Source: Streptomyces sp. NBC_01142 (GTDB lineage: Bacteria > Actinomycetota > Actinomycetes > Streptomycetales > Streptomycetaceae). From it: DNA of 64,000 bases. The stretch covers positions 3,782,001 through 3,846,000 of the forward strand of contig NZ_JAPEOR010000001.1 in NCBI RefSeq assembly GCF_026341125.1, read 5' to 3'. Below are positions 48,351-57,100 of this stretch, piece by piece; position 1 is the stretch's first letter; every line of letters begins with the position of its first letter. The position numbers were made by a program, and so were the translations under genes. The notes below the pieces were generated by a model that saw only the letters and a program-made list of their open reading frames with translations, searched no databases and had not been told where the DNA came from.

Positions 48351-49438
48351 TCAGGCAGTCACGGCTGCGTCCTGGTCCACCGACAGTGCACCGGTCGGCG
48401 TTCCGTCCCCGCCGTGCAGATCGATCGGCAGGGACTGGTACCCCTGGAGTGAGATCGACGTCAGGCGGGCAGGCTCGGAGGCCAGCCTGAGGTCGAGGTA
48501 GCGGCGCAAGAGTGCACGAAGCGCGATCTCCGTTTCCATCTTGGCCAGCCGCGCTCCCAGGCAGTAGCGCGTCGGGCCCATGCCGGATGGCAGGGCTACA
48601 TCGGCGGACTGGTGGTGAAGGTGGGCGCCGGCAACCAAGCAATGTCGTCGCCTGTGTACCTCATGCGCACTGGTGAGAAAACAGCTGGCAGAGACTGCGG
48701 GCAGCTCACGCCGAGTACCGGCTCCCACAGCACCTCAGCCAGTGGCATCCGAAGCCGCACGTCCGGCAGGCGCGACAGGATCCGTTCAACCGCCGTCGCC
48801 ACCAGGAGGCCCACCACCCTCTGGGCGCCAATCGGGAGGGCGTGCTGGACAGCCGCGGCGTCTCCCGGTGCCGGTTCGGTGGCACGGCCGCCGGGCGAGG
48901 GAATGCAGCGGCTCAACTCGAGGATGGTCCTCGCAGCGGCTCAACTCGAGGATGGTCCTCGACGTGGCGGTGGCGGTGATGCCCAGGGGAGCCGGTGCAC
49001 CTGGCTGGGCATGCCCGCGTGCTGGTCGGGCGGGGCGTGGTGAAGCATCCACGAGACAAGGTCGGGGCCCGCTGCCCGGGCCTTCTCGGCAACCAGCTGC
49101 TCGCAGACGCTCTTTATCGCCTCGTGGGCGCGCTTTGGACGCGAGGAGCGGCCCATGAGTGCTGGTAGCGACTGCCCAATGTCTGCGGCGTAGCGCTCGT
49201 CCATGCCGAGCACCCCCGCAGTGACGTGGACCGGTACCGGGCGGGCGTATCGCAGGACCAGGTCCTCTTGCCCGGCCGGGGCGAATTCGTCGACGAATTC
49301 GTCGACGATCTGCACCACGTACGAACCGGTGGCTGGGCCGAGCTCACGCAGTGCCTGCTCGACGTAGCTGGGCCAGATGCTCATGCTCTCCACGTCCATA
49401 GGGAAGTTGCATGGCAATTCGTGCAAGAAGTGGCGCAA
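48351..49438 (-). pseudogene. P450 fragments, at least two copies
   Basis: Three minus-strand frames carry P450 pieces. 49438-48941 gives DEFVDEFAPAGQEDLVLRYA, PVHVTAGVLGMDERYAADIG and SVCEQLVAEKARAAGPDLVS (the C-F helix region). 48916-48790 gives LVATAVERILSRLPDVRLRM then PLAEVLWEPVLGVSCPQSLP, a C-terminal end. 48728-48351 gives a second C-terminus with an altered heme loop (SGMGPTRYCLGARLAKMETE) and TSISLQGYQSLPIDL. The presence of two ends shows that at least two P450 genes were truncated here. A 28-bp tandem duplication lies between the first two pieces. No intact I-helix or ExxR remains. Confidence 0.7.
48905..48960. repeat. 28-bp perfect tandem duplication
   Basis: The unit beginning GCAGCGGCTCAACTCGAGGA is present twice back to back (48905-48932 and 48933-48960), inside the P450 remnants. 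28 is not a multiple of three, so it also shifts the frame. Confidence 0.95.
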
Positions 49439-49633
49439 GGGGGCGAAGGCACGCTCGACGACTCAACGTCGGTTGCCAGCTTGGCTCTTGCGACGGCCGG
49501 CAGCCCTTGGAGTGCCGACTTCCGCTCAGTACTATGCCCTCTAGTTGATCACTCACCGTGCAGTTCCGGCCATGGTCTGTACACGCCCTCCCCAGAGTGC
49601 TCGCGCGCGCCATCAACTGAAAGGGAATCACGA

Positions 49634-50746
49634 GTGAGGCCTGCACTGGCAGTTCCCCCCATATACGCTCCCATCCCTCCCGCCGTGCACCCGAACCACG
49701 CAGCAATCGACGCCCGGACCGCAGCCTGGGCCGACACCTTCAACATCGGATCACCCGACTGGCGAAGCCGCCTCGTCACCCAGGACATCGGCGTGTTCGC
49801 CGCTCGCATCCTTCCTGAGGGCCAGGAGGAGGTCGTCTCCCTTCTCTCCGACTTCGTCATCTGGCTCTTCGGCGTGGACGACGGCTACTGCGAGGAAGGC
49901 AGTCTCGGCGACAAGCCGGGCCAGCTGGCGGCGGCCCTCCAGCGGCTGCTGCGCATTGCGCAGAACCCCGAGGTTCCCATGCTCATGGACGATCCCCTCG
50001 CCGAGGGGCTGAGGGACCTCACGCTGCGGGTCTCCCGCTGCGGAACCGCTCTCCAGGCCGGGCGCTGGGTGGACACTCTGCGCGAATACTTCTTCGCCGT
50101 GGTGTGGGAGGCCGAGAACCGGGCCGCGGGCCGGGTCCCTGGGCTGAACGACTACGCGCTGATGCGCCTTTACGACGGCGCGACATCCGTGGTGCAGCCG
50201 TTCCTGGAGATGGGCTACGGATTCGAGCTCCTGCCGCACGAGCGGGACAGCATGGCAGTGCGGGCCGCCTCCGAGATGACGTCGTTCATCACCACGTGGG
50301 ACAACGACATCTACTCCCACCACAAGGAGAGCCGCGGAACGAACTACTACGTCAACGTCATCCGGGTGTTGGAGCACGAGTACGCATTGAGCCCGGACCA
50401 GGCTCTGACCAGGGCAATAGCCCAACGCGACAGGGTGATGTGCCTCTTTCTGAGCCTGCGTGCGAAACTGGACGACGAGGGAAGCCCCCAGTTGCGGCAA
50501 TACCTGAGTAACCTCGGCTCCTTCATCCGGGCGACCCAGGACTGGAGCGTCAGCTCACTGCGCTACACCACGCCCGACGACCCGGCCACCCTTTCCTCGT
50601 CGTTCTCCGACCAGCCGACCGACGACAGCTCCGACCCGCTGGACATCCCGTCGATTTCCTGGTGGTGGGACCTGGTGCCTGCCTCCAGGACGGCGCCCCT
50701 GGAGCACTCCCGCGCTCCGCGGAGGCCTCGACGCGCGCCGCAGTAG
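49634..50746 (+). CDS. Type I terpene synthase
   Basis: The GTG start at 49634 follows AAGGGA. The 370-residue protein has the class I terpene cyclase motifs: the acidic motif in FVIWLFGVDDGYCEEGS (Asp82, Asp83, with Glu87) and the NSE/DTE triad in TWDNDIYSHHKESRGTNYYV (Asn224, Ser228, Glu232, with Lys231). An Arg-Tyr pair in SVSSLRYTTP near the C-terminus is also typical. These bind Mg-diphosphate; the substrate is probably farnesyl diphosphate (size and PPIYAPIPPAVHPN start are like sesquiterpene synthases). The product cannot be named from sequence. No prenyltransferase is nearby. The 50 residues after the RY pair are an unusual Ser/Asp/Pro-rich tail. Neighbouring P450s probably decorate the product. 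Confidence 0.92.
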   Translation: MRPALAVPPIYAPIPPAVHPNHAAIDARTAAWADTFNIGSPDWRSRLVTQDIGVFAARILPEGQEEVVSLLSDFVIWLFGVDDGYCEEGSLGDKPGQLAAALQRLLRIAQNPEVPMLMDDPLAEGLRDLTLRVSRCGTALQAGRWVDTLREYFFAVVWEAENRAAGRVPGLNDYALMRLYDGATSVVQPFLEMGYGFELLPHERDSMAVRAASEMTSFITTWDNDIYSHHKESRGTNYYVNVIRVLEHEYALSPDQALTRAIAQRDRVMCLFLSLRAKLDDEGSPQLRQYLSNLGSFIRATQDWSVSSLRYTTPDDPATLSSSFSDQPTDDSSDPLDIPSISWWWDLVPASRTAPLEHSRAPRRPRRAPQ

Positions 50747-50810
50747 CAGCCCAGACAGACCCCAGGCCGCCAACTCGTGGCATGTGCGAGCGGCAGCCGA
50801 TCTGGCACAC

Positions 50811-50849
50811 GTGGGCCCCCAGACGACACGCGTCGGTCCGGGGGCCCAC
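50811..50849. terminator. Hairpin after the terpene synthase
   Basis: GTGGGCCCCC (50811-50820) and GGGGGCCCAC (50840-50849) form a perfect 10-bp stem with a 19-nt loop, 64 bp after the synthase stop. Confidence 0.75.
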
Positions 50850-50864
50850 GATGTATCTACCGGC

Positions 50865-50985
50865 TCAGGCCGTGACGGTGACCTCCTTGACGCGGGCCCG
50901 GTCGTCGGCGTGGGAAGAACCGGGAGCTGCTGGAGCCCGTACAGCGAGATGGACCCCACCGTGGGAATGGCATGGCCGTAGTCCA
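50865..50985 (-). pseudogene. P450 C-terminal tail fragment
   Basis: The minus strand reads HAIPTVGSISLYGLQQLPV, the typical last strand of P450s (compare TSISLQGYQSLPIDL at 48420), then in a shifted frame DDRARVKEVTVTA and a stop at 50865. It is fused directly to an integrase remnant at about 50980. Confidence 0.5.
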
Positions 50986-51964
50986 GGCCGAGGGCCTCGC
51001 GGTATGCCTTGAAACGGGAGTTGATGCGCTGGCAGCCGATCCGCAGGCCCGTTCGGACGGTCAGGCGGCCGGATTGCCGTCGGTCCCGAACTGGGACCGG
51101 ACCTCGGTGAACCACTCGTCCAGGACGTCAGGGGCCCAGTCGAACACCGTCAGCACCCCGCGGCGCGTGGGCGACGAGCCCTTTTTGGCCTTGCCGAACC
51201 GCACCTGGCACCGTTCGTACTCGCCGAACTCGACCCCGTGCGGGTTCCGGCCGAAGTCGGCGGCGTCCAGCATCCGTGTCTCGTTGCGTCGGGTTCCGTA
51301 GGCGTAGGCGGTCTTGAACACGGTGGCGTCGCGGAACGCGGGCAGCCAGCCCTTGCGCCCCAGCGAGCGGATGCGAGCGACCTCGTCGTCGCAGGGGGCG
51401 AAGAAGGCGTGCAGTTCAGCTTTGGTGAACGCCCGCTTCTTCGGGTCGGACTCGTTGTCCTGGGCGTGCATCGCGGTGTTCCACTCGTGCACCACCTGGA
51501 CCGGGTGAGCGCCGAAGTGTTCCTCGCAGGTAGCGGTCCATTCATAGAGGGGGTCGGTCGCGAAGTGGCAGAAGGACCGGACCGCCTCGGAGTACGAACG
51601 GATCGTCGAGCGCTTCAGATCGCGCAGTGAGCGCAGGTCTCCGAGCCACTCGTCGACCATCGCCGGCGTCCAGTTCCACGGGTAGGTTTTCACGTACGTG
51701 GTGAACACCTCACCGTGTTCTCCCGGCCTCCACGGTCGTGCGGGCCAGGTTCCGTGCCAGCTGCTGATTGGCGAACCCGGTCAGCATCGCCGTGAAGACC
51801 TGTTCCTCCGGCCGCAGCAATGCGACCCCATCGACCAGGAGCAGTCTCGCCATCCCCGGCACCGACGCGTCGAGCCCCATTGTTCCGCCACCCTCCGTCA
51901 CCCGCGTTGGATGCGAGAAAACCGCATCCGATGCGAGTCGGTGGACGATCCGCAGGTCAGTCAT
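50986..51964 (-). pseudogene. Tyrosine recombinase/integrase, frameshifted and C-truncated
   Basis: Pieces in order: LLLVDGVALLRPEEQVFTAM then LTGFANQQLARNLARTTVE (from 51964); after a shift near 51715 MFTTYVKTYPWNWTPAMVDE, TIRSYSEAVRSFCHFATDPL, AFTKAELHAFFAPCDDEVAR and FRDATVFKTAYAYGTRRNET (first catalytic Arg), to 51061. After another shift, RINSRFKAYREALGLDYG follows. The normal H-x-x-R box and Tyr that follow in such integrases are replaced by a P450 tail. It is therefore inactive. Confidence 0.7.
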
Positions 51965-52463
51965 CCAGCCGGACGAGTGACATGGCTGGCGATCACGTGC
52001 CGCGACCCGCTACCGTCGCTTGCCGCGTTCGGGCTTCAACTTCCCTGGTGACGCACGAGAATCCGGCGCGTGCCGAAGTCGAATCGCAGACCGTCGAGAG
52101 TTCGCATCCAATGCAATTGGCGGCACTTGTCTCGGCGGTACAGCCGATGGCGGTAGCGGTGGCTCCGTTTCGGGGCCTACTCATCGGACTTCTGTTGTCT
52201 GACGGGTCGTCAGGATGGCCGCAGTAAATGCCGATTTCACTGCGGCGGAGCCTCTACGGTGATCACCGCGACCTGCGCCCGACCCTCCGGTCGCCGCAGG
52301 TGAGGTGTACGCATTTACTGCGGCAGCGCCGGGAGGTTGGGGAGGCCGTGACGAAGCCGCGAACGCGGCGGCATCGAGCCGCCGCGTTCGCGAACGCCAG
52401 CGCCCGCCCCACTCACGGCCGTGCGGCGGCCGACCGTAGCCACCGCCCAAGGAGCAACGCACC
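51965..52463. other. Intergenic stretch holding repeat copy B
   Basis: No gene recognised from 51965 to 52217. The repeat copy at 52230-52336 occupies the middle. The last 100 bases contain AAGGAGCA 12 bases before the ATG at 52464. Confidence 0.5.
52218..52336. repeat. 106-bp repeat, copy B, with 14-bp inverted ends
   Basis: The repeat unit is 52230-52336 (partner of 39319-39424). This copy is also bracketed by GCCGCAGTAAATGC (52218-52231) and GCATTTACTGCGGC (52311-52324), a perfect 14-bp inverted repeat with 79 bp between. The left arm is missing at copy A. Confidence 0.85.
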
Positions 52464-52691
52464 ATGTCCCGACTGATAGCCGTCGACCCGATCGGATGCG
52501 GCTGCACCGAATGCATGGCCGGCGGGTACGTCCCCCTGAACCGCGCCAACGCCGCCCACGTCGCCGCTCTGCTCACCGGCCGGCTCCGCAACCACACTGG
52601 CGCCACGTTCCAGGTCAGCGCCGACTACGAGCTGGAGCCCGGAGCCAACCTCCTCACGGCCGCCCCGCCCGGGGCGGCGCGTCACTTGTAG
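52464..52691 (+). CDS. Small conserved actinomycete protein, possibly shortened
   Basis: ATG 52464 follows AAGGAG and gives 75 residues: MSRLIAVDPIGCGCTECMAG, then YVPLNRANAAHVAALLTGRL and FQVSADYELEP. The Cys-rich start (CGCTEC) suggests a metal site. I associate such short proteins with Streptomyces integrative elements, without a named function. The 3' end overlaps the stop of the convergent DUF2690 gene by 10 bases. The last 12 residues (NLLTAAPPGAARHL) look atypical, so the end may be truncated. Confidence 0.6.
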   Translation: MSRLIAVDPIGCGCTECMAGGYVPLNRANAAHVAALLTGRLRNHTGATFQVSADYELEPGANLLTAAPPGAARHL

Positions 52692-53140
52692 AAGAGCGGA
52701 CCGCAGTCCAGGGAGCTGTCGGGGAAACCGAAGTAGGTGCCGCAGATCCGGTAGTACGAGTCGTAGTTCGTGCCGACCATGTTGGACCAGTCCGTCTCGC
52801 CTCCGTTCACCGACACGGAGCGCTGCTCCTGTACGGAGATGTCGCCCCCGCCGTCGAGGAGAACACGCTGGATCACCCCTCTGGCGCCCGCGGCGCCGGC
52901 GCCGGAGGTGCGGACCCAGCCCGCGTGACAAGCGGGCGACCACCGGAGCTGATAGAAACCGCCCTTCAGGCCGAAAGACTGCAAGTTGTACGAGCCCGAC
53001 TCGCAGCCCGTTCCTTGGGGCCCTTTGTTCGAGCAGGAACCGCCGTAGCACGAGGCCGCGTACGCCGACGGCGTGGTGACCACGGAATAGCCGAACAGTG
53101 CCGCTGCCGCGACCGCGAGAGAAACAAACCTCTTCAGCAC
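52682..53140 (-). CDS. Secreted DUF2690-family protein
   Basis: The GTG start at 53140 follows GTAGGAGA. The 152-residue precursor has a Sec signal (LKRFVSLAVAAAALFGYSVV, cleavage near PSAYA-AS). The mature part has the DUF2690 layout: ASCYGGSCSNKGPQGTGCES (three Cys), YQLRWSPACHAGWVR, and a late Cys pair in YYRICGTYFGF and SLDCGPLFYK. The family is extracellular, of unknown function, possibly peptidase-inhibitor-like or lectin-like. It is divergent from another secreted protein across a region with three GGACAA palindromes, so the two are likely co-regulated. Confidence 0.85.
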   Translation of the reverse strand: MLKRFVSLAVAAAALFGYSVVTTPSAYAASCYGGSCSNKGPQGTGCESGSYNLQSFGLKGGFYQLRWSPACHAGWVRTSGAGAAGARGVIQRVLLDGGGDISVQEQRSVSVNGGETDWSNMVGTNYDSYYRICGTYFGFPDSSLDCGPLFYK

Positions 53141-53245
53141 AGTGTCTCCTACAGTGCAATGAGTCCATGTCGCTGCTTCCGCCCCGAAACTCGCGCGGCG
53201 CCGAATGTCCGTCAAGGCAGGGAGGGAAAAGCGCAGGTGCCGGAC

Positions 53246-53395
53246 GGACAATGCGCGTTGTCCGGTGGACAACGTGCATTGTGCGACGCGGACGGCCGGC
53301 GCGGGCGCCGCGTGCGAACGGTCCGGCGTTGTCCACGGACAACGCCCATTGTCCGCCGGTGAACTGGGCTTTCGCGCCTGCTGGTTGCCGGACAA
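53246..53395. promoter_or_regulatory. Cluster of GGACAA-N6-TTGTCC palindromes
   Basis: Three palindromes of one form, GGACAA-N6-TTGTCC, occur at 53246-53263, 53267-53284 (second arm TTGTGC) and 53337-53354. Extra half sites TTGTCC at 53329-53334 and GGACAA at 53390-53395 lie nearby. They occupy the 336-bp region between divergent secreted-protein genes. The repeated form and spacing suggest binding of one dimeric regulator. Confidence 0.75.
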
Positions 53396-53476
53396 TCCGG
53401 GCTCCCCCAAGGTGGCGCCCAGGCGCCGGACATGACGTCGCCGGCGGCAATGGAACTCGGACATCAGGGAGACCTC

Positions 53477-53857
53477 ATGAGGTTGAAGACGACTCCGGGC
53501 GCGGCCGTCGCGGCGGTCGCCGTCCTGGCCGCTCTCGCCACCCCGCTCGCGTTCTCCCAGAGCGCGGCGGCCACCGTCCGCGCGGAGTGCGGCCGTACAC
53601 CCGCCGACATCGACGGCGGCGGCTGGTACGCCACGGCGAGCGGGGCGACCAACATGCGCACCGGCGCCAGTATCTCGTGCGGCATCCGCGGTGTGACCTA
53701 CAGCGGGCAGGCGCTGGACTACCACTGCTTCGACTTCCCGCTGGCCGACGACGACTGGTCGTGGACGTATGCCCGCAATGTCAGCACGGGTGTGGAGGGG
53801 TGGATCCGCAACGACCTCCTCACTGATCGCGGCAGCCGGCTGAGGTGTGCGGGGTAG
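53477..53857 (+). CDS. Secreted SH3-like protein
   Basis: ATG 53477 follows AGGGAGA. The 126-residue precursor has a signal peptide (RLKTTPGAAVAAVAVLAALA, ending near SQSAAA-TV) and a compact mature domain: GATNMRTGASISCGIRGVTY, GQALDYHCFDFPLADDDWSW, and NVSTGVEGWIRNDLLTDRGS. The N-M-R-T-G and G-W-I-R-N-D-L-L blocks match bacterial SH3b-type domains, which bind cell-wall peptides. Cysteines are placed for two disulfides. It shares a regulatory region with the DUF2690 gene. Confidence 0.8.
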   Translation: MRLKTTPGAAVAAVAVLAALATPLAFSQSAAATVRAECGRTPADIDGGGWYATASGATNMRTGASISCGIRGVTYSGQALDYHCFDFPLADDDWSWTYARNVSTGVEGWIRNDLLTDRGSRLRCAG

Positions 53858-54122
53858 CGAAAACCTCCGGGGCCAGGCGGTCGACGCGTAGGCGGAGAAC
53901 GGGCGTTGCGGGCCTGCTCACGGCGGGGTCCTCGCCGGAACCGGCCGGCCCTCGCAGTGCCGCCGCCGACGCGTTCCGGCGGCGGCGGTCCCCCGTGCGC
54001 CCACAGGCGTCACCCGCCCGGCCGGGCGCTCTCGACCGTACTCCGCCCTCGCCGGGAGTCGCTTCCGTCCGGCCACCACCGCGCCGACCTCGCGTCGGCG
54101 ACCTGTCCATGAGGAGGAGAAC
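53858..54122. other. Gap before the giant secreted protein
   Basis: No gene was supported. The last bases hold AGGAGGAGA, a strong ribosome-binding site for the ATG at 54123. Confidence 0.4.
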
Positions 54123-57100
54123 ATGCACATCCGACGAAGAAGAAGACGTGGACATCACGGCAGACGGGTCGCCGCGCTGTCGGCGGCGGTCGCCGTACTC
54201 ACCACGCTGGGAGCCGCCTCCAGCGCCCCTGCCCGCCCGGACCCCACCCCGGCCGCTTCCGTCTCGCCCTGGTCCTCGGCCGAACCGGCCGAACCGGCCG
54301 AACCGGCCGAACCGGCCGAACCGGCCGCCGTGGAGCGGGCCGCCGTCGCCACGGAGCGCCGCACGGAGTTGCTGGGTAAGGACTGGCGGACCTCGCGGGA
54401 CCGCGCCTGGACGACGATGGGCGACGCCGACGGGTTCCACGTCACGGTGGCCGACGCCGCCGACGGATACACCTGGCGTACCGCAGCGACCCTCTCCGAG
54501 CCGGGATTCGACGCCGACCAGTGGGCGGGCAACGCCTGTCTGACGGCCTCCGGGCGCCGGGCCGTGGTGGTGTACGGGCCGCGCTCGTTCCTCAACGAGC
54601 CCGAGCTGTTCGACCGCGGTGGCTTCGCCGCCGTCGTCGACCTCGACACCGGCCGCACGACCAAGCTACCGGCCCAGGCGTCCCTCGCCTACTACAGTCC
54701 CGGCTGCGGCGCCGGTGAGACCGCGGTCCTGACCCGGCACGGTGGCAGCCGGACCGCCGAAACCAGACTGGTCACGGTGGACGCCGCCCGGGGCACCCTG
54801 TCCGGGCCCGTCACCGTGCCCGGACAGCTCACCTCCGCCGTTCCCTACGGGGGTGGGATCGCCGCCGCCGACAACGGCCGCCTGGTGCGGGTGGCGGCGG
54901 ACGGCGGCCGTACCACGCTCGCTCCAGCGCGGGGGGTCCCCTTCCAGGTCAAGGCCGCGAGCGACGGTGGCCTCGTCTTCATGGACAAGAAGGGGGACCG
55001 CGGGTTCGTACGGTGGGTGGCGGGGGCCGCCGGTCCGGCGCCCGGCCCGGCCGAAGCGGTGACGCTGGCCGACGGCCCGCTGACGGCGGTGAGCGTCACC
55101 GCGGGCAAGGGCGGGCGTGTCTTCATCACCGGGAAGCCGGAGAAGGTCGCGGACCTTCCTGGTCCGGTGCGGCGGCTGACGGTGGAGAAGGACGCGTCCG
55201 TCTCCTCGCTCGGACTGGCCACGGCTGCACTGTCGGCGCCCTCGCGGCCGGCTGGGCGGGCGGCCGACTCCGAGCGGGCGGCGCCGCAGCGGCCCGGCCG
55301 GGTCGACATGGGGTTCCTGACCACCGGCAAGCACCTGTCCCTCGCGTTCAGTCCCGGGTCATCGCCGCCCGCGGACCTCACTTCCTCGGCGGCGCTCCAT
55401 CCGAAGCTCGGCGGCTCCGCGAGGCCGGCCCCGAAGGCGGCGGCCGGTCCGGTGCACGGCGGCGACGCCGGCAATCCGGTCGAGGAGGAGCGCACCTGCT
55501 CGGTTCCGCGCAACGACCCCCGGAACCAGGCCATGCAGCCGAAACCGCGTCAGGTGGAGTGGGCCGCCGACCAGGCGGTGCGCGGGGTGCTGACCGTGCA
55601 GCGCCCGGCGAACTGGAAGAACCTGGGCATGCCCGCGTACTCCCCGCAGGGGCTGTTCCCGTCGATCCCGCTGGAGGGCGGCGGCAATGTGCCGGCGCAG
55701 ATCCTGCTGGGGATCGCCGCCCAGGAGTCGAACATGTGGCAGGCGTCGCGCATCGCGGTGCCCGGTGTGACCAGCAGTCCGCTGATCGGCAACTACTACG
55801 GGCGGAAAATCTACGACTCGAACACCTCGGACGACTGGGACATCCACTGGGACGAGGCGGACTGCGGATACGGAGTCACCCAGGTCACCGACGGCATGCG
55901 GCTCGCCGGGCACGAGAAGCCCGGTGAGACGGCTCTGCCTTATCAGACCCAGCGGGCCGTGGCCCTGGACTTCGCGGCCAACGTCGCGGCCGGCCTGCGG
56001 ATCCTGCAGGGCAAGTGGAACCAGACGACCCGAGCCGGGATGCGGATCAACAACGGCGACCCGTCGAAGATCGAGAACTGGTTCTACGCGCTCTGGGCCT
56101 ACAACTCCGGCTTCTACCCCAAGGACGGCACCGATCCGCTGTCACCCCCGTGGGGCCTCGGCTGGGCCAACAACCCGGCCAACCCGAGCTACCCCGCGAA
56201 CCGGGCGGCCTTCCTGGAGCTCAGCTACGCCGACGCCGCCAAACCACAGAACTGGCCCTACCCGGAGAAGGTCCTCGGCTGGGCGGGCCACCCCGTCGAG
56301 ATCCTCGAGTCGCCGGGCAACCTGGTCTCCGGCTTCCGGGCTGCGTGGTGGAACGGCACCGCCACCACATCCGTACTCAACCGGCAGGCCGTGAAACCTC
56401 CCGTCAACCAGTTCTGCGACGCCTCGAACAACTGTGACCCCGACGGCTCGTACAAACCGAACGCCCCCGGCGTCGAGAACGCGCCGGCGGGACCCTGCGC
56501 ACACACCAACGCGGCCGGTCAGTACGACCTCAAGTGCTGGTACCACAACTCCAACGAGTGGAAGAAGGACTGCAGTTACAGCTGCGGGAACGAGCTGCTG
56601 CGCTTCAGCCCCGGTTACGCCTACCAGGACGACGGGGTGGCCTATCCGCCCAACTGCGTCGAGACCGGGCTGCCCGCCAACGCGATGATCATCGATGATG
56701 TGGCCGACGACGTGCCCTCGGTCCGTCCCGGGTGCGAACGGCCATGGTCGAACACGGGAACATTCAAGCTGACGTTCGCCCCCGACTCGGCCGGAGACTT
56801 CCCCTCCAAGGTCGACTTCCATCAGCTGGGCGCCGGTTTCGGGGGGCACTTCTGGTTCGCGCACACCCGTAAGGCGTCCGACAGGATGAAGGTCACCGGC
56901 ACCTGGACGCTCAGCCACGCGATGGACACCGCAGCCCGCGTCTTCGTCCATCTGCCGGACCACGGCGCGCAGACCAAGAAGGCAAAATACGACATCCATA
57001 CCGCACAGGGGATACGGTCCAAGGTCATATCCCAGCCGAGCGGAAGGAACCGCTGGGTACCCCTCGGCATCTACATGTTCAGCGGCGTGCCGAAGGTGAC

